From the NCBI RefSeq assembly GCF_021497505.1, contig NZ_CP069349.1, positions 1,079,861-1,143,860 of the forward strand: 64,000 nt of DNA. Direction: 5' to 3'. Each line of letters opens with the position of its first letter. Position 1 is the first letter of the stretch. The notes beneath the pieces were generated by a model that saw nothing but the letters and a program-made list of their open reading frames with translations, did not search any database and was not told the origin of the DNA. The stretch is from Turicibacter sp. TJ11. Lineage in GTDB: Bacteria; Bacillota_I; Bacilli_A; MOL361; Turicibacteraceae. Positions 36,928 through 46,697 of this stretch are shown in pieces. The translations under genes were made by a program, and so were the position numbers.

Positions 36928-37413
36928 ATGCAAGCAGAATGGAGAATCGAATTAGATACAAACGTATACGGATGTTATGAAAAACAATTAACAATTGATG
37001 AAGGTGAAACAACACGCTTAGCAACCGACGAAGAATATCATAACTTTTTACAAGAATTAATGACAGTCGAGATAGATGAATTAAAAGACGCTTATTTAAT
37101 TGAACGACTTGATTTATTTCGTCAACATTTTGAAGCTTTAAATTTCGAAACTGAATTCTTTCACGCTTGGAATGAAGTGGCAGCCAACAGTTATACCGAA
37201 TACGCAAAAATCGAACATAAAGAAAATAAAGATCTTGTCGCGACTTATAAAGTCATTACTTTACAAGGACTTTCTGAAACGAATGAAATTATCGATGTTG
37301 TTGGGGAAATCGAATCAATTCCTCCAAAACAATATGAGATTGCTAAAGATTCAAAAATCGGTTCGATTAAACTTCAATTATTAGATATGGGAATCACCGA
37401 AATCAAAGCATAA
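36928..37413 (+). CDS. Acidic soluble protein of unknown function
   Basis: A 161-residue protein without membrane segments, rich in glutamate and aspartate, starting MQAEWRIELDTNVYGCYEKQ behind TAGGAGTT. No family was recognised. It ends at a terminator shared with the convergent cystine transporter gene. Confidence 0.7.
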   Translation: MQAEWRIELDTNVYGCYEKQLTIDEGETTRLATDEEYHNFLQELMTVEIDELKDAYLIERLDLFRQHFEALNFETEFFHAWNEVAANSYTEYAKIEHKENKDLVATYKVITLQGLSETNEIIDVVGEIESIPPKQYEIAKDSKIGSIKLQLLDMGITEIKA

Positions 37414-37414
37414 T

Positions 37415-37450
37415 AAAAGAGACGGACTTCTTACCGAAGTCCGTCTTTTT
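37415..37450. terminator. Bidirectional terminator
   Basis: Arms AAAAGAGACGGACTTC and GAAGTCCGTCTTTTT around a 4-nt loop serve both convergent genes. It overlaps the stop codon of the minus-strand transporter. Confidence 0.93.
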
Positions 37451-38849
37451 ATTCTTGTTCTGTTGGCGCTTGCTTACGACCGTAGAAAATATCTGAATCA
37501 ATTTGATTAAATGATTTTCCAACTAAAACTGCCGTTACTAACGTTCCATTAACATTTAACATTGTACGACCCATATCTAAGATTGGATCAATTGCAATAA
37601 TTCCTGCAACTAATGGGAAATATTCACCTAATCCCATTCCTGATAAAACAACTGAAATCGCCATTGTGGCAGAACCAGGTAATCCTGCAATTCCGAATGA
37701 AGCTAAGGCAATCATGATCACAAGCATGATAATGAATGTCATATCAATTGGTGTGCCGGTCATATTGGCAACCATAATAGCAACCATAGCTGGATAAATT
37801 CCTGCACATCCGTTCATCCCAGCATTCGACCCTAAGCTCCCAACAAATGTCGCTATCCCATTATCTAGTCCAACATTTTCCGTTAACTTTTCAATACTAA
37901 CTGGTAATGTTCCAAGAGAAGAACGTGACGTGAAAGCTAGAACTAAGGCATCTAACACATTTTTCACATAACGGAATGGATTTAATCCATTGACGGCAAT
38001 TAAAATTAGGTGGACTCCAAACATGACGGCAACTGCTAGATAAAGAGCAATAATAAAATCAATAACCTCAGCTAATGCTGCCACCCCACGACCAGCAATG
38101 GTATTAGCTAATAACGCAATAACCGCATAAGGCATCCATTTAATAATTGTCATAGCCACACTTAAAATGATCTTATAAAAAGCTTCGACTAAATCGATAA
38201 ATGGTTTAACAATGTCATAATATTTTTTAGTTTGACGTTTCGTTGCTAATCCTAAAAAAGCAGCAAAGATAACAACCGCTACGACATTTCCACTTGCCAT
38301 AGCCTCAACTGGATTAGATGGAATTAATCCTCTAAGTGTATCGACTAAAGAACTAACCTCACGAATAGAAGCATCTCCAGCGATTAAATTTGAACCAACA
38401 CCTAGTTGGAACGCATTTCCAACAATAAGTCCAATAATCGCAGCAATAGCTGTTGTTCCAATTAACGTTCCAAGCGTACGAGCCGTTAATTTCCCTAAAT
38501 TCTCACCTTGTTTCATGTTAATAATGACACGAATAATTGAGACGAAAATTAATGGAACAACTAACATTTTTAATAAATCCATAAATCCGTTAGCGAATAA
38601 ACCGTACCACTTATTAATTTCAGCGATAAAAGGTACTTCTAATGGGGCATCAGGAAATCCTCCAACAAATTGAATGAGTAATCCTAAAACTAAACCAATT
38701 CCTGTGGCGCTAAGCATTCGAGTTGAAAATTTAACTTTTTTCTTCTCTAATTGCTTCATTACAAAGAAAAGCCCCAACAAGATCGCAATAAAAATTAACG
38801 TTTTAACATCTGTTAAATATAAAAAGTCTTTAAAAAATGAACTTTGCAT
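37449..38849 (-). CDS. tcyP: Sodium:dicarboxylate/L-cystine symporter (TcyP-like)
   Basis: A 466-residue DAACS-family transporter with eight membrane segments and two re-entrant loops. The serine-rich loop is SRSSLGTLPVSIEKL, and the second loop contains GLPGSATMAISVVLSGMG. The N-terminal layout and the phrase GGFPDAPLEVPFIAEINKWYGLF resemble the TcyP cystine transporters of Bacillus. Substrate choice between cystine and dicarboxylates is inferred. GGAGG precedes the ATG. Confidence 0.82.
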   Translation of the reverse strand: MQSSFFKDFLYLTDVKTLIFIAILLGLFFVMKQLEKKKVKFSTRMLSATGIGLVLGLLIQFVGGFPDAPLEVPFIAEINKWYGLFANGFMDLLKMLVVPLIFVSIIRVIINMKQGENLGKLTARTLGTLIGTTAIAAIIGLIVGNAFQLGVGSNLIAGDASIREVSSLVDTLRGLIPSNPVEAMASGNVVAVVIFAAFLGLATKRQTKKYYDIVKPFIDLVEAFYKIILSVAMTIIKWMPYAVIALLANTIAGRGVAALAEVIDFIIALYLAVAVMFGVHLILIAVNGLNPFRYVKNVLDALVLAFTSRSSLGTLPVSIEKLTENVGLDNGIATFVGSLGSNAGMNGCAGIYPAMVAIMVANMTGTPIDMTFIIMLVIMIALASFGIAGLPGSATMAISVVLSGMGLGEYFPLVAGIIAIDPILDMGRTMLNVNGTLVTAVLVGKSFNQIDSDIFYGRKQAPTEQE

Positions 38850-39532
38850 GAGTCACTCTAACCTCCAATAACTTAATTAGGAACGACTTCTTTTGAAGTC
38901 TCCCCTTTATCCCTCCACTACTTCTTAAAAAACCAAATGTCTTCCCCATTCATTCCCCATTTTCTCTTCCATCATTTAAACCCTTCACCATGACTTTTTA
39001 GTTCAGAAAGAGTGAATGATATTAGTTTTAATGAAAACTTAAATAAATGGTTAACCTATCATCCTCATAAAAAACTAGACTTTATCATTTTATGATTTAT
39101 TTCATGTTTAGTGCTAAATTAAAACTCCTTCATTTAACCTTAAAAATCACTGTGATCCTCTCATTTATGAGTAAGCACTAGGTTGCTTATGACCATTCAT
39201 TTGAATCTATCATTTGAAACTCCCCTATGTACGACTTACCAGCTCATTTTTAATAATAAACCATCTCATCTTGATACGATCTCACGACCGTTTTAAAATG
39301 AACTGAATTAATCCAAAATAAGACATGGTATTTTATCCTCTTATTACCTTACATGATTTGAACTATTTTTTCAATATGGTATGAAACTCTAAACTTATTT
39401 TTCATTCCCCCATCATTGAAATCATTTTTATAAGAGCTTTATTACTATCATAAAGGATTTATCTTTTATTTGCCACTTTATCGCTTATAAAAAAATCTCA
39501 TTCTATGCATGGTAAACATTTTTGTGACTCTT
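38850..39532. other. Long AT-rich region without genes upstream of tcyP
   Basis: About 680 bases with no convincing gene. A small GACTTC/GAAGTC hairpin lies near 38884-38903, and the plus strand is poor in G. No T-box, SAM or other known riboswitch signature could be recognised. It may be a long 5' untranslated region or decayed sequence. Confidence 0.5.
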
Positions 39533-40255
39533 TTATTGCCAACGCATCGTTGAAAGTTCCGTAGAATGTAGACGTTCAACGTATAATCCAATGATAAACT
39601 CATCTCTTATCTCACGGTTGGCCATCATATACTGACCGTAAAGAGATTTTAATTGTTTTTGCTCCTCTTCTGACTCTACAGCATAGAGTTGCATGTTACA
39701 AGGGCGCTTTAATAAATTAGCACCAATGTACATTTTTTCATCAATAATATAGACGGTTGGTAAAAACTTTAGAAAACTATCCGCCATGACCTTAAAATTA
39801 GTTCGACGCTTAATTTGTGAAACCAATATATCTGTTTTATGTTTTAATAAAAGATATAAACATCCACAAAGCGTTATGACCACTAAAAACATTAAAAGTT
39901 TCATTGCTTGGATCGCCTGAACCCCCACAAATAAAAAGCTAGCGACAATTAAAAAAAGGAAACACCAAGTTTTTAAGGTTTTTATTCGCTTTTCTTTTTT
40001 TAAATCAATTTCAATTTGCACTGATTCATATAAGACACGATGAAACAACGCTAAAAATTCATCATCTTCTAAGTCTAAAACCTCACGTGAGGTAACAATA
40101 TTCGCTTTAAATGAAGTTGGCAACTGTAAACTAACAAAAAGATCGGGATTAATCTCTGAAACGTATAGTTCCAGCTTACTTTTCGCCTGTCTTAGTTGTT
40201 CAAGCACTTCATTCATTGAACATGCTCGTAGTGATCGATAATTTGATAAATCCAT
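39533..40255 (-). CDS. Membrane protein of unknown function, two helices
   Basis: A 240-residue protein with a soluble N-terminal part, two adjacent membrane segments near residues 110-145 (TWCFLFLIVASFLFVGVQ and LLMFLVVITLCGCLYLLL), and a soluble C-terminal part. No family was recognised. The ribosome site AAGGATGG is rather far from the ATG at 40255, so an internal start at MNEVLEQ is possible. Confidence 0.65.
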   Translation of the reverse strand: MDLSNYRSLRACSMNEVLEQLRQAKSKLELYVSEINPDLFVSLQLPTSFKANIVTSREVLDLEDDEFLALFHRVLYESVQIEIDLKKEKRIKTLKTWCFLFLIVASFLFVGVQAIQAMKLLMFLVVITLCGCLYLLLKHKTDILVSQIKRRTNFKVMADSFLKFLPTVYIIDEKMYIGANLLKRPCNMQLYAVESEEEQKQLKSLYGQYMMANREIRDEFIIGLYVERLHSTELSTMRWQ

Positions 40256-40440
40256 CCTCTAGCCATCCTTCCATCCTAATTACATACTAGTATGGACATT
40301 TAGCATAAAAATATCCAAAAAAAACAATTAATCAAACTTCAATTGAGTCTAAAATTACATCTACTTTACTCATTAACCCTTTAGTCAAAAGCAAAAGAAT
40401 TATCAAAGATATATCTATTTTTAAATAGATAATTCGATAT

Positions 40441-40496
40441 AAAAAGAGCAAAACTACTCGCTAGTTTTGCTCTTTTTTAGAAGTTTCACTTCTTCA
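40441..40496 (-). pseudogene. Relic of the 3' end of an Rpn-family gene
   Basis: The minus strand here reads GAAGAAGTGAAAC, then an AAAAAAGAGCAAAACTAG block and a hairpin. It closely matches the last 40 or so bases of the Rpn gene at 50467 (including its stop-codon hairpin) with a one-base deletion. The hairpin (AGAGCAAAACTA/TAGTTTTGCTCT) may still work as a terminator. The rest of 40256-40609 shows no gene. Confidence 0.55.
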
Positions 40497-40609
40497 TAAT
40501 AAATGACTCCCCCTCATCATGGAGCTAGTCATAAAATCATAAATACTATGACACATTAACGCGTTGAACTCTTTTTTGATTTCTATCAGTTAAACTAGAC
40601 TTAGCCTGT

Positions 40610-41785
40610 CTAATGATCCTTTTTAGATGGTCGCTTCAACAAACGTTCAACAAAAATTGCCACTGCCCCATCCCCTGTTACATTCGTTGCCGTTCCAAAA
40701 CTATCTTGTGCTGCATGAAGCGCAATCATTAATGGAATTTCTAATGTTTTAAAACCTAGCATCGACTCTAATAAACCTAATGCTGCCATCACCCCACCAC
40801 CAGGAACTCCAGGTGCTGCAATCATAATGACACCTAGCATCAAAATAAAGGGGAAATACTGCCCCAACGTTGGTGTTTGCCCATTCATAAAGAAAATAGC
40901 CATTGAGGTTAATACAAGAGTCATGGTATCCCCTGCAATATGAATCGTTGCTGATAAAGGAATCACAAATTCACAAATCTCTTCATCCACCTGATTAGAT
41001 TTTGTACATTCAAGTGTTACCGGAATCGTTGCTGCTGAGGATTGTGTTCCAACAGCTGTTAAATAAGCAGGTAACATATTTTTTAGTAACTTTAATGGAT
41101 TTTGTCGCTTAATTCCACCAGCAACTATATATAAAAGCAGTAAATAAGCCACTTGAAGTATGAATAACACTACATATACCATTAAAAAGGATTGAATGGT
41201 TACAAAAATCTCACCACTATAACTTAGCTCTGAAAAGACTGATCCGATATAAAATGGAACAAGTGGAACAATGACTTGACTGATCACCCCCATCACAATC
41301 TCACTAAAATCATGACAAACCTTTAAGAGTGGACTTTCAGTTTTAGATCCTAATCCAATTCCAAGTACAAAAGCAAAAACTAACGCACTCATCACACTCA
41401 TCATAGCTGGAATTTCAATCGTAAAAATGGGTGAAACGGTTGCCCCTTCATTCGGTAAAATCCCTACTTTACCCATAAATGCTGGTAAAAAAATGTGTCC
41501 AATGATAAAAGCAATGAATCCAGCACTAATCGTTGAAAGATAGGCAAGTCCTGTCGTTAATAACAATCCTTTTCCAGACTCTCTCCCAAGAGAGGCAATC
41601 CCTGGAACAATTAGCCCAATAATAATTAAAGGAATCACAAAGGATAAGAAGGTCCCAAATAACTGGCGAAACGTAGCCATAATTGCAATTGGCCATTCTA
41701 TATTGCTGGTCTGACAAATCACCCCCAGACTAATTCCGATAACAAGCCAAATCATAATACGCGCAATTAACGGTAATTTTTTCAT
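40610..41785 (-). CDS. Dicarboxylate/amino acid:cation symporter (DAACS family)
   Basis: A 391-residue transporter with the family fold. The serine-rich re-entrant loop is GTQSSAATIPVTLECTK, the cation/substrate helix has HIAGDTMTLVLTSMAIF, and the second loop is PGVPGGGVMAALGLLESM followed by DSFGTATNVTGDGA. It is shorter than the neighbouring tcyP product and belongs to a different branch, with serine/threonine or glutamate as possible substrates. A GGAGG site precedes the ATG. Confidence 0.88.
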   Translation of the reverse strand: MKKLPLIARIMIWLVIGISLGVICQTSNIEWPIAIMATFRQLFGTFLSFVIPLIIIGLIVPGIASLGRESGKGLLLTTGLAYLSTISAGFIAFIIGHIFLPAFMGKVGILPNEGATVSPIFTIEIPAMMSVMSALVFAFVLGIGLGSKTESPLLKVCHDFSEIVMGVISQVIVPLVPFYIGSVFSELSYSGEIFVTIQSFLMVYVVLFILQVAYLLLLYIVAGGIKRQNPLKLLKNMLPAYLTAVGTQSSAATIPVTLECTKSNQVDEEICEFVIPLSATIHIAGDTMTLVLTSMAIFFMNGQTPTLGQYFPFILMLGVIMIAAPGVPGGGVMAALGLLESMLGFKTLEIPLMIALHAAQDSFGTATNVTGDGAVAIFVERLLKRPSKKDH

Positions 41786-41966
41786 ACTTTCATCCTCCTT
41801 TTTCTCTATTAATGATTGATACTATTATCACTAAAAAAATAAAAAATTTCAAACTTTTTCCATAAAAATGAAAAATTTATTTTTAACTACCACTTTTTAA
41901 GCCAATGAGTTCTTTGTTAGTGAAAAACACTTCTTAACTTTCAAGGATTCGTGGTTAGATAATAAA

Positions 41967-42005
41967 AAACTTAAAAACAGATAACACCTGTTTTTAAGTT
42001 TTTTT
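41967..42005 (-). terminator. Terminator after the alanine/glycine symporter gene
   Basis: Arms AACTTAAAAACAG and CTGTTTTTAAGTT with a 7-nt loop, flanked by A and T tracts on both sides. Confidence 0.85.
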
Positions 42006-42065
42006 CATAAATTTAGAGGAATTCTCAGCCCTTTTACTTATTTCCCCAATTTTCTTAATATCATT

Positions 42066-43466
42066 CTACTGTTCTTTAACGACTCTTACAGATTTGATTT
42101 CTACTTCCTTCGATTGATTTAAGTAATCAAAGTAAGCATTTGTCTCGGAAACAACGACTTTACTTAACGCCACAATCGCAATTAAGTTAGGAAGGGCCAT
42201 TAATCCATTCACAATATCCGCAATTAACCAAACCGCTTCAAGCTGTAAAAAGGCACCTGCACCTACCATGAAAACAAACAGAAGTCGATAAGGTTTAATA
42301 CTTTTGACACCAAATAAAAACTCACAACAACGTTCCCCGTAATAGTTCCATCCTAAGATCGTTGTAAATGCAAATAACGTTAAACAAACCATTAAAAGAA
42401 CTGATCCTAACGGAATCCCAGCTATGGTTGGAAGAACCGAGTTAAAGGCTGTCTCTGTTAACGCCGAAGCAGTCACACCTGGTGTTTGCCATACGCCAGT
42501 GACAATTAACGTTAATCCGGTTAATGTACAAATCACTAAACTATCAATAAACGTTCCTGTCATCGAAATTAATCCTTGTTCAGCTGCCCACTCTGTTTTA
42601 GCCGCTGCCGCTGCAATCGGCGCACTTCCAAGTCCAGATTCATTTGAAAAGACCCCACGAGCAATCCCATTTCGAATCGCCATTGACACTGTCGCTCCAG
42701 CAAATCCTCCAACGGCTGCTAAAGGCTTAAAGGCACTTTCAATAATGAGCTTAAAGGCTGGCACGATTGAAGCATGGTGAGTCGCTAAAATCGTTAAGCA
42801 AATGATTAAATAAGAAATCGCCATCACTGGGACCACTTTTTCTGCCACTTTTGAAATCGAGCTAATCCCTTTAAAGGTAATAATTCCGACTAAGATCGCT
42901 AATGCAATTCCCACTCCCTCAGCGGGAAGATGTAATGTACTTTCAATACTTGAAGTAATTGCATTCACTTGCGTAAAAGTTCCCATTCCAAGTAAGGCAA
43001 CGAGCACCCCACTAAAAGCAAAGAAACTCGCTAACGGTCTGAATTTTTCACCCATCCCGTTAATAATATAATACATCGGTCCACCCGCTACTTGACCGTT
43101 GGCATCGATTTGACGATATTTAATCGCTAAAACACCTTCTGCATATTTGGTTGCCATTCCAAAGAAAGCGGCTAACCACATCCAAAATAAAGCACCTGGT
43201 CCTCCCGCTGCAATCGCAGTCGCCACACCAATAATATTTCCTGTTCCAACAGTTGCCGCTAAAGCGGTACAAAGCGCTCCAAATGATGAAATATCGCCCT
43301 CACCTGATTGCTCTTTTTTAAAGATTAACTTTAAGGCATGAGGAAGTTTTAGTAACTGGATTCCTCCTAAGCGAATGGTTAACAAGATCCCTGTTCCAAC
43401 AAGTAAAATGAGTAGAGGTGGCCCCCATACGAAGCTATCTAACTGATCTAAGTATTCAATCATCAT
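42066..43466 (-). CDS. Sodium:alanine/glycine symporter (AGCS family)
   Basis: A 466-residue secondary transporter with about ten helices. The family signatures FGALCTALAATVGTGNIIGV, GPGALFWMWLAAFFGMATKY and GVFSNESGLGSAPIAAAAA are intact. Because it lies directly behind a tandem glycine riboswitch, glycine is the most probable substrate. AAGGAG precedes the ATG at 43466. Confidence 0.95.
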   Translation of the reverse strand: MMIEYLDQLDSFVWGPPLLILLVGTGILLTIRLGGIQLLKLPHALKLIFKKEQSGEGDISSFGALCTALAATVGTGNIIGVATAIAAGGPGALFWMWLAAFFGMATKYAEGVLAIKYRQIDANGQVAGGPMYYIINGMGEKFRPLASFFAFSGVLVALLGMGTFTQVNAITSSIESTLHLPAEGVGIALAILVGIITFKGISSISKVAEKVVPVMAISYLIICLTILATHHASIVPAFKLIIESAFKPLAAVGGFAGATVSMAIRNGIARGVFSNESGLGSAPIAAAAAKTEWAAEQGLISMTGTFIDSLVICTLTGLTLIVTGVWQTPGVTASALTETAFNSVLPTIAGIPLGSVLLMVCLTLFAFTTILGWNYYGERCCEFLFGVKSIKPYRLLFVFMVGAGAFLQLEAVWLIADIVNGLMALPNLIAIVALSKVVVSETNAYFDYLNQSKEVEIKSVRVVKEQ

Positions 43467-43639
43467 TGATCGTCTCCTTTTTTTACACCCAACTGGTTGC
43501 CTAAAAAAGAAGGGATTATCTTTTTTAAGAAGTTAAACTCAATGAATTCATTAAAAAAAGCCACCTAAAAGAAGATGACTCTGAAGTTCACATTAACGAA
43601 AAATTGAGTTCACTAAAAAAGCGTCTCAAAAAAGTCGAT

Positions 43640-43815
43640 AATATCCCTGTCCTTTTGCCTGAGAGATTGAGCATCACTGCCTTGCCCCTTCGGCGCCTAA
43701 TAAATAGGTCTCTCCAGAGTTCCGTCCACTTTACAGTCCTCACTTGTCATCAAGTACCTGAGAGTATGACTCCTTCGGTGTTCCCATTGGGACACTCTTC
43801 TATAAAGCTTCAACC
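43640..43815 (-). promoter_or_regulatory. Tandem glycine riboswitch
   Basis: Two aptamers in series on the minus strand. The second (43640-43735) contains CTCTGGAGAGACC, GGCGCCGAAGGGGCAAG, then CTCTCAGGCAAAAGGACAG, the consensus of the glycine aptamer. The first (about 43740-43815) has GAAGAGTG, ACACCGAAGGAGT and ACTCTCAGGT. It precedes the AGCS transporter gene; in related organisms glycine binding changes expression of efflux, uptake or cleavage genes. No clear terminator or anti-terminator was resolved in 43470-43640. Confidence 0.93.
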
Positions 43816-43936
43816 GGTGCATCTTATATTTTTTCTATACTTTTATCTTACTTCGTTCGTCAAAAAAATGCAAGAATAAAATTTACGATCAATCATGAAC
43901 CACTTAAAAATCGATCCAAACTTTTGAAGTAATATC

Positions 43937-44263
43937 TCACTTTGTTTTTTCTTCACTCTGATAAGCTGGAATAACTACCAAAACAATGCCAATCACAATA
44001 AATAAAATAGGGATGACAAAACGAGAAGCTAAAAGCGTCCAACTTGATAAAAGTAATAAACTGCCAATCGTCATTCCAATGACATTAGAACGTCTCATGC
44101 CAAACTCTAATAAATGCGTTATGCACGGAATGATGATAAAAAATGGCCAGCAACTACTGAAAAACAATTCAAACTTCCAAACCCCTAAAGATTCTCCCAA
44201 AAATCCTAGCCCCATTATGATAAGGACTGTTCCAAAAAACAGATCACGACCTCTTCACTTCAT
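43937..44263 (-). pseudogene. LiaF-like small membrane protein with a stop at codon 3
   Basis: A hydrophobic protein with about four membrane segments. The frame starting at the ATG at 44263, behind AAAGGAGG, reads M-K-stop (TGA at 44255-44257) and then continues RGRDLFFGTVLIIMGLGFLG, which is the expected N-terminus of LiaF/YvqF-type membrane domains. Either the gene is freshly inactivated, or translation begins at the internal ATG at 44215 (92 residues), which would lose the first helix. A sequencing error is also possible. Confidence 0.6.
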
Positions 44264-44455
44264 CCCCATCCCCTCCTTTAAGAAAAGCATATGCAACTAG
44301 ACTCAATCTATGTCAGCGTTAACTCTCATGCTTAATGAAATGAATTCTAATAACCAAACACATCATTATAAAGGAAACGACTTTCGCCTAAAAAGGTACC
44401 GTTTTCAACTTCATCACATATGATGTACTAACTTGTTGTTAAAGGAGGAGTGCCC

Positions 44456-44644
44456 ATGCTTAAAATCTTTTCAAGCTCAGAAGGAGAAGAGGTTTTGGTG
44501 AATACTGTCAACGACTGGCTGAAAGATCATACTAATGTCTACATTCAGTCCTTTAACTATCATACCTACTATAAAACGACGTTCGCCAGTGAAGACCAAT
44601 TAATTCATAGCTTGATTATTAATTATATAATCTCAAACAATTAA
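44456..44644 (+). CDS. Small protein, possibly Cse60-like sporulation protein
   Basis: A 62-residue protein starting MLKIFSSSEGEEVLVNTVNDW behind AAGGAGG. The pattern of an N-terminal strand, a helix with VNDWLKDH, and a second strand VYIQSFNYHTYYKTTF recalls the Cse60 sporulation family. The likeness is by eye and unconfirmed. It converges on the SWIM gene and shares its terminator. Confidence 0.55.
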   Translation: MLKIFSSSEGEEVLVNTVNDWLKDHTNVYIQSFNYHTYYKTTFASEDQLIHSLIINYIISNN

Positions 44645-44676
44645 AAAGAAGATGGCGACTTAGTCATCTTCTTTTT
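44643..44676. terminator. Bidirectional terminator
   Basis: Arms AAAAAGAAGATG and CATCTTCTTTTT with a 10-nt loop lie between the convergent small gene and the SWIM gene. Confidence 0.9.
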
Positions 44677-46321
44677 AAGCAATTTCAATAGAAAGTTGCT
44701 CGATTTCTACTTCCTTATTCTCACCCTTTAGTTCTTGAAGTAATTGATGTAACTCTTCTTTTAAGGCTCGACGTCTTGGAAACATTTGAATGAGTGAATG
44801 AATAAAGGATTCAAGCTGATTTAGTGTTGTATAAGCACCAAATCGTCTTAAAATTAGACAAATTCGACGATAAGCGACTCGATTCATCGCTTGCTTTGTT
44901 TCCTCACAAATATACTGTTCATATAACTCACAAACCTCAAGCGGATACCCATCAAAAAGAAGCTTGGCATACACTTCAATCGTTGATAAATGTTCTCGAA
45001 TGTACTCAACCATCGCTTCCTTATCGTTCTCAAACTCTATGAGTTTTAAGTAGATGGATGAATCATTTGTCGACTTTAATCGATTCTTTAATGACTCATA
45101 AAACGTTGCAAAGCTCTCATGATAAAGATTTTTTAGCACGTCATAATACGAGACGTGACCCTCTAAAAACAACGCCTCAGCTAACTGCTTCATGTCCTCG
45201 ACTTGATTTAACTTTTCATAAATGAGATAGCGAGTTTCTTTTAACGAAAGATCGTATTGATAACCTTCTAATGATTCAAGCGTCAAAACAAGTAGCAGTG
45301 CCTCATCATATGCCTCTTTTTGAATCAATTGTTCGAGTCGATAGATTTGTAATCCTTTAATTTGATGATACTGATCTAAAAAGTGAATGGCTTCTTCCTC
45401 ACTGTAACGAACTAACAACTCATACCAACATTGGTATAACGAAGATTTCATTGTCTCATCAACAACATCTACCTTCTCTTTTAGGTAGTTCATAATGAGT
45501 GATAGATATTTTGGATGACGTCCATATTCAAAAATAAGATCAAGCAGTTCAAAATCAATGTCGGTTGTTGAACTTAACTTAGTCATTAAAAAATCAAAAA
45601 CGTCATGAGCGGCACATTCATCATCAAGCGCTTGAAAAACTAGACTTTGTAAAAGGGCATGAAGTTCACCTAAAAAATCGGTGAAAACAGCATTTGTATC
45701 ATCAAGTTGTTCATCCATTCCCGCGCATTCTTCTCGTAACAAAAGCGCCATCTCACATTTTAACAACATCATATGAGAATCCGGTAATTGATCAATTTTC
45801 ATCATTAACATACTCAAATCGTTCGTTAATCGCTCAATCGCCTTTCCAAAAATGATATGACCGAAATGAAGATGTTTAGCGACAATCGCCTCTAATTCTA
45901 ACTCAAACTGAGCCAATAAATCGCTATGTTTTTGATACGTCATCAAGTGCTGATAGACATTCACATCATAACCTGCGACTTCTGCTAACTCATGAACTAA
46001 TGTCTCAACAGGCAACGTTTTAAGTAGTTGAACAAGCTCGCTTTCTTTTGGTTTAAAGGAGATAGATAGCGCATAAAAAGCTGCCACTTCATGTTTACAA
46101 ATCGGTCCTCCTTTAAACGGACAATTACAGTGATAAGAAAGTAGCGTTCCATTTGAATCAAGCCAAACATTGACTTTGTAATTCTCATGACCAACCACTA
46201 AGACTTCGTAATGACCCTCATGAACACATCGTTTTCCTAACACATGACCTTCTTTATAATAATCATAGCCACGCTTTAAAATCACCTCATCTACTTCTTG
46301 TTTAAAATTCGATAGCTTCAT
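44675..46321 (-). CDS. SWIM zinc-finger protein
   Basis: A 548-residue protein with an N-terminal SWIM finger: C65, C67, C75 and H77 in HCNCPFKGGPICKHE fit CxCx(n)CxH. The remainder is helical and acidic, resembling TPR-like repeats (LEQLIQKEAYDEALLLVLTL). SWIM fingers mediate DNA or protein contacts; in bacteria they often accompany Snf2 helicases, but none is adjacent here. The cellular role is unknown. Confidence 0.85.
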   Translation of the reverse strand: MKLSNFKQEVDEVILKRGYDYYKEGHVLGKRCVHEGHYEVLVVGHENYKVNVWLDSNGTLLSYHCNCPFKGGPICKHEVAAFYALSISFKPKESELVQLLKTLPVETLVHELAEVAGYDVNVYQHLMTYQKHSDLLAQFELELEAIVAKHLHFGHIIFGKAIERLTNDLSMLMMKIDQLPDSHMMLLKCEMALLLREECAGMDEQLDDTNAVFTDFLGELHALLQSLVFQALDDECAAHDVFDFLMTKLSSTTDIDFELLDLIFEYGRHPKYLSLIMNYLKEKVDVVDETMKSSLYQCWYELLVRYSEEEAIHFLDQYHQIKGLQIYRLEQLIQKEAYDEALLLVLTLESLEGYQYDLSLKETRYLIYEKLNQVEDMKQLAEALFLEGHVSYYDVLKNLYHESFATFYESLKNRLKSTNDSSIYLKLIEFENDKEAMVEYIREHLSTIEVYAKLLFDGYPLEVCELYEQYICEETKQAMNRVAYRRICLILRRFGAYTTLNQLESFIHSLIQMFPRRRALKEELHQLLQELKGENKEVEIEQLSIEIA

Positions 46322-46592
46322 AAACCATCACCTCTTTTCAAGAGATAGTTTATTATGGGGTATTTTGTCGATTTATCATACACAAAAAGAATGAGGTCTT
46401 CACTTAATGATTCAAAGAACATGACTGTATAAAACAATGAATCTGTCACTTCTAATAAAAAAACATTTTGATCCAAAATGGAGTGTCCTAAGTGATTTAG
46501 TTATTACATCATTTAATCTTACGAAACAGATATTTTCTCATCGACTGAAACAACTAAAGCTAATCAATAAGAGGGATTATCCAGTGAATATC

Positions 46593-46641
46593 AAAAACCT
46601 TAGAAAAATAGGCTCTTTTAGTCCACTTTTCTAAGGTTTTT
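46593..46641. terminator. Terminator between the SWIM gene and a small coiled-coil gene
   Basis: Arms AAAAACCTTAGAAAA and TTTTCTAAGGTTTTT enclose a 19-nt loop. It serves the minus-strand gene at 46698. The rest of 46322-46697 shows no gene I can support. Confidence 0.85.
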
Positions 46642-46697
46642 AAATTTATTAATTTTTAGTCTTTTAATGATAAGACTTGTTTTAAATTTGTAACGAT

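Noticed and set aside
36920-37207. Minus-strand frame of 95 codons opposite the acidic protein gene
   Set aside because: It is a shadow of the plus-strand gene, which has a ribosome site and terminator.
38850-39532. T-box or SAM riboswitch upstream of the cystine transporter
   Set aside because: No T-box sequence (GGTGG-type anti-terminator) or SAM aptamer core was found on either strand.
44255-44257. TGA read as tryptophan (alternative genetic code)
   Set aside because: Other genes in the window use TGA as a stop and TGG for tryptophan, so recoding is not needed to explain one case.
46437-46634. A 65-codon plus-strand frame between the SWIM gene and the coiled-coil gene
   Set aside because: No ribosome site and no recognisable protein; its end overlaps the terminator hairpin.
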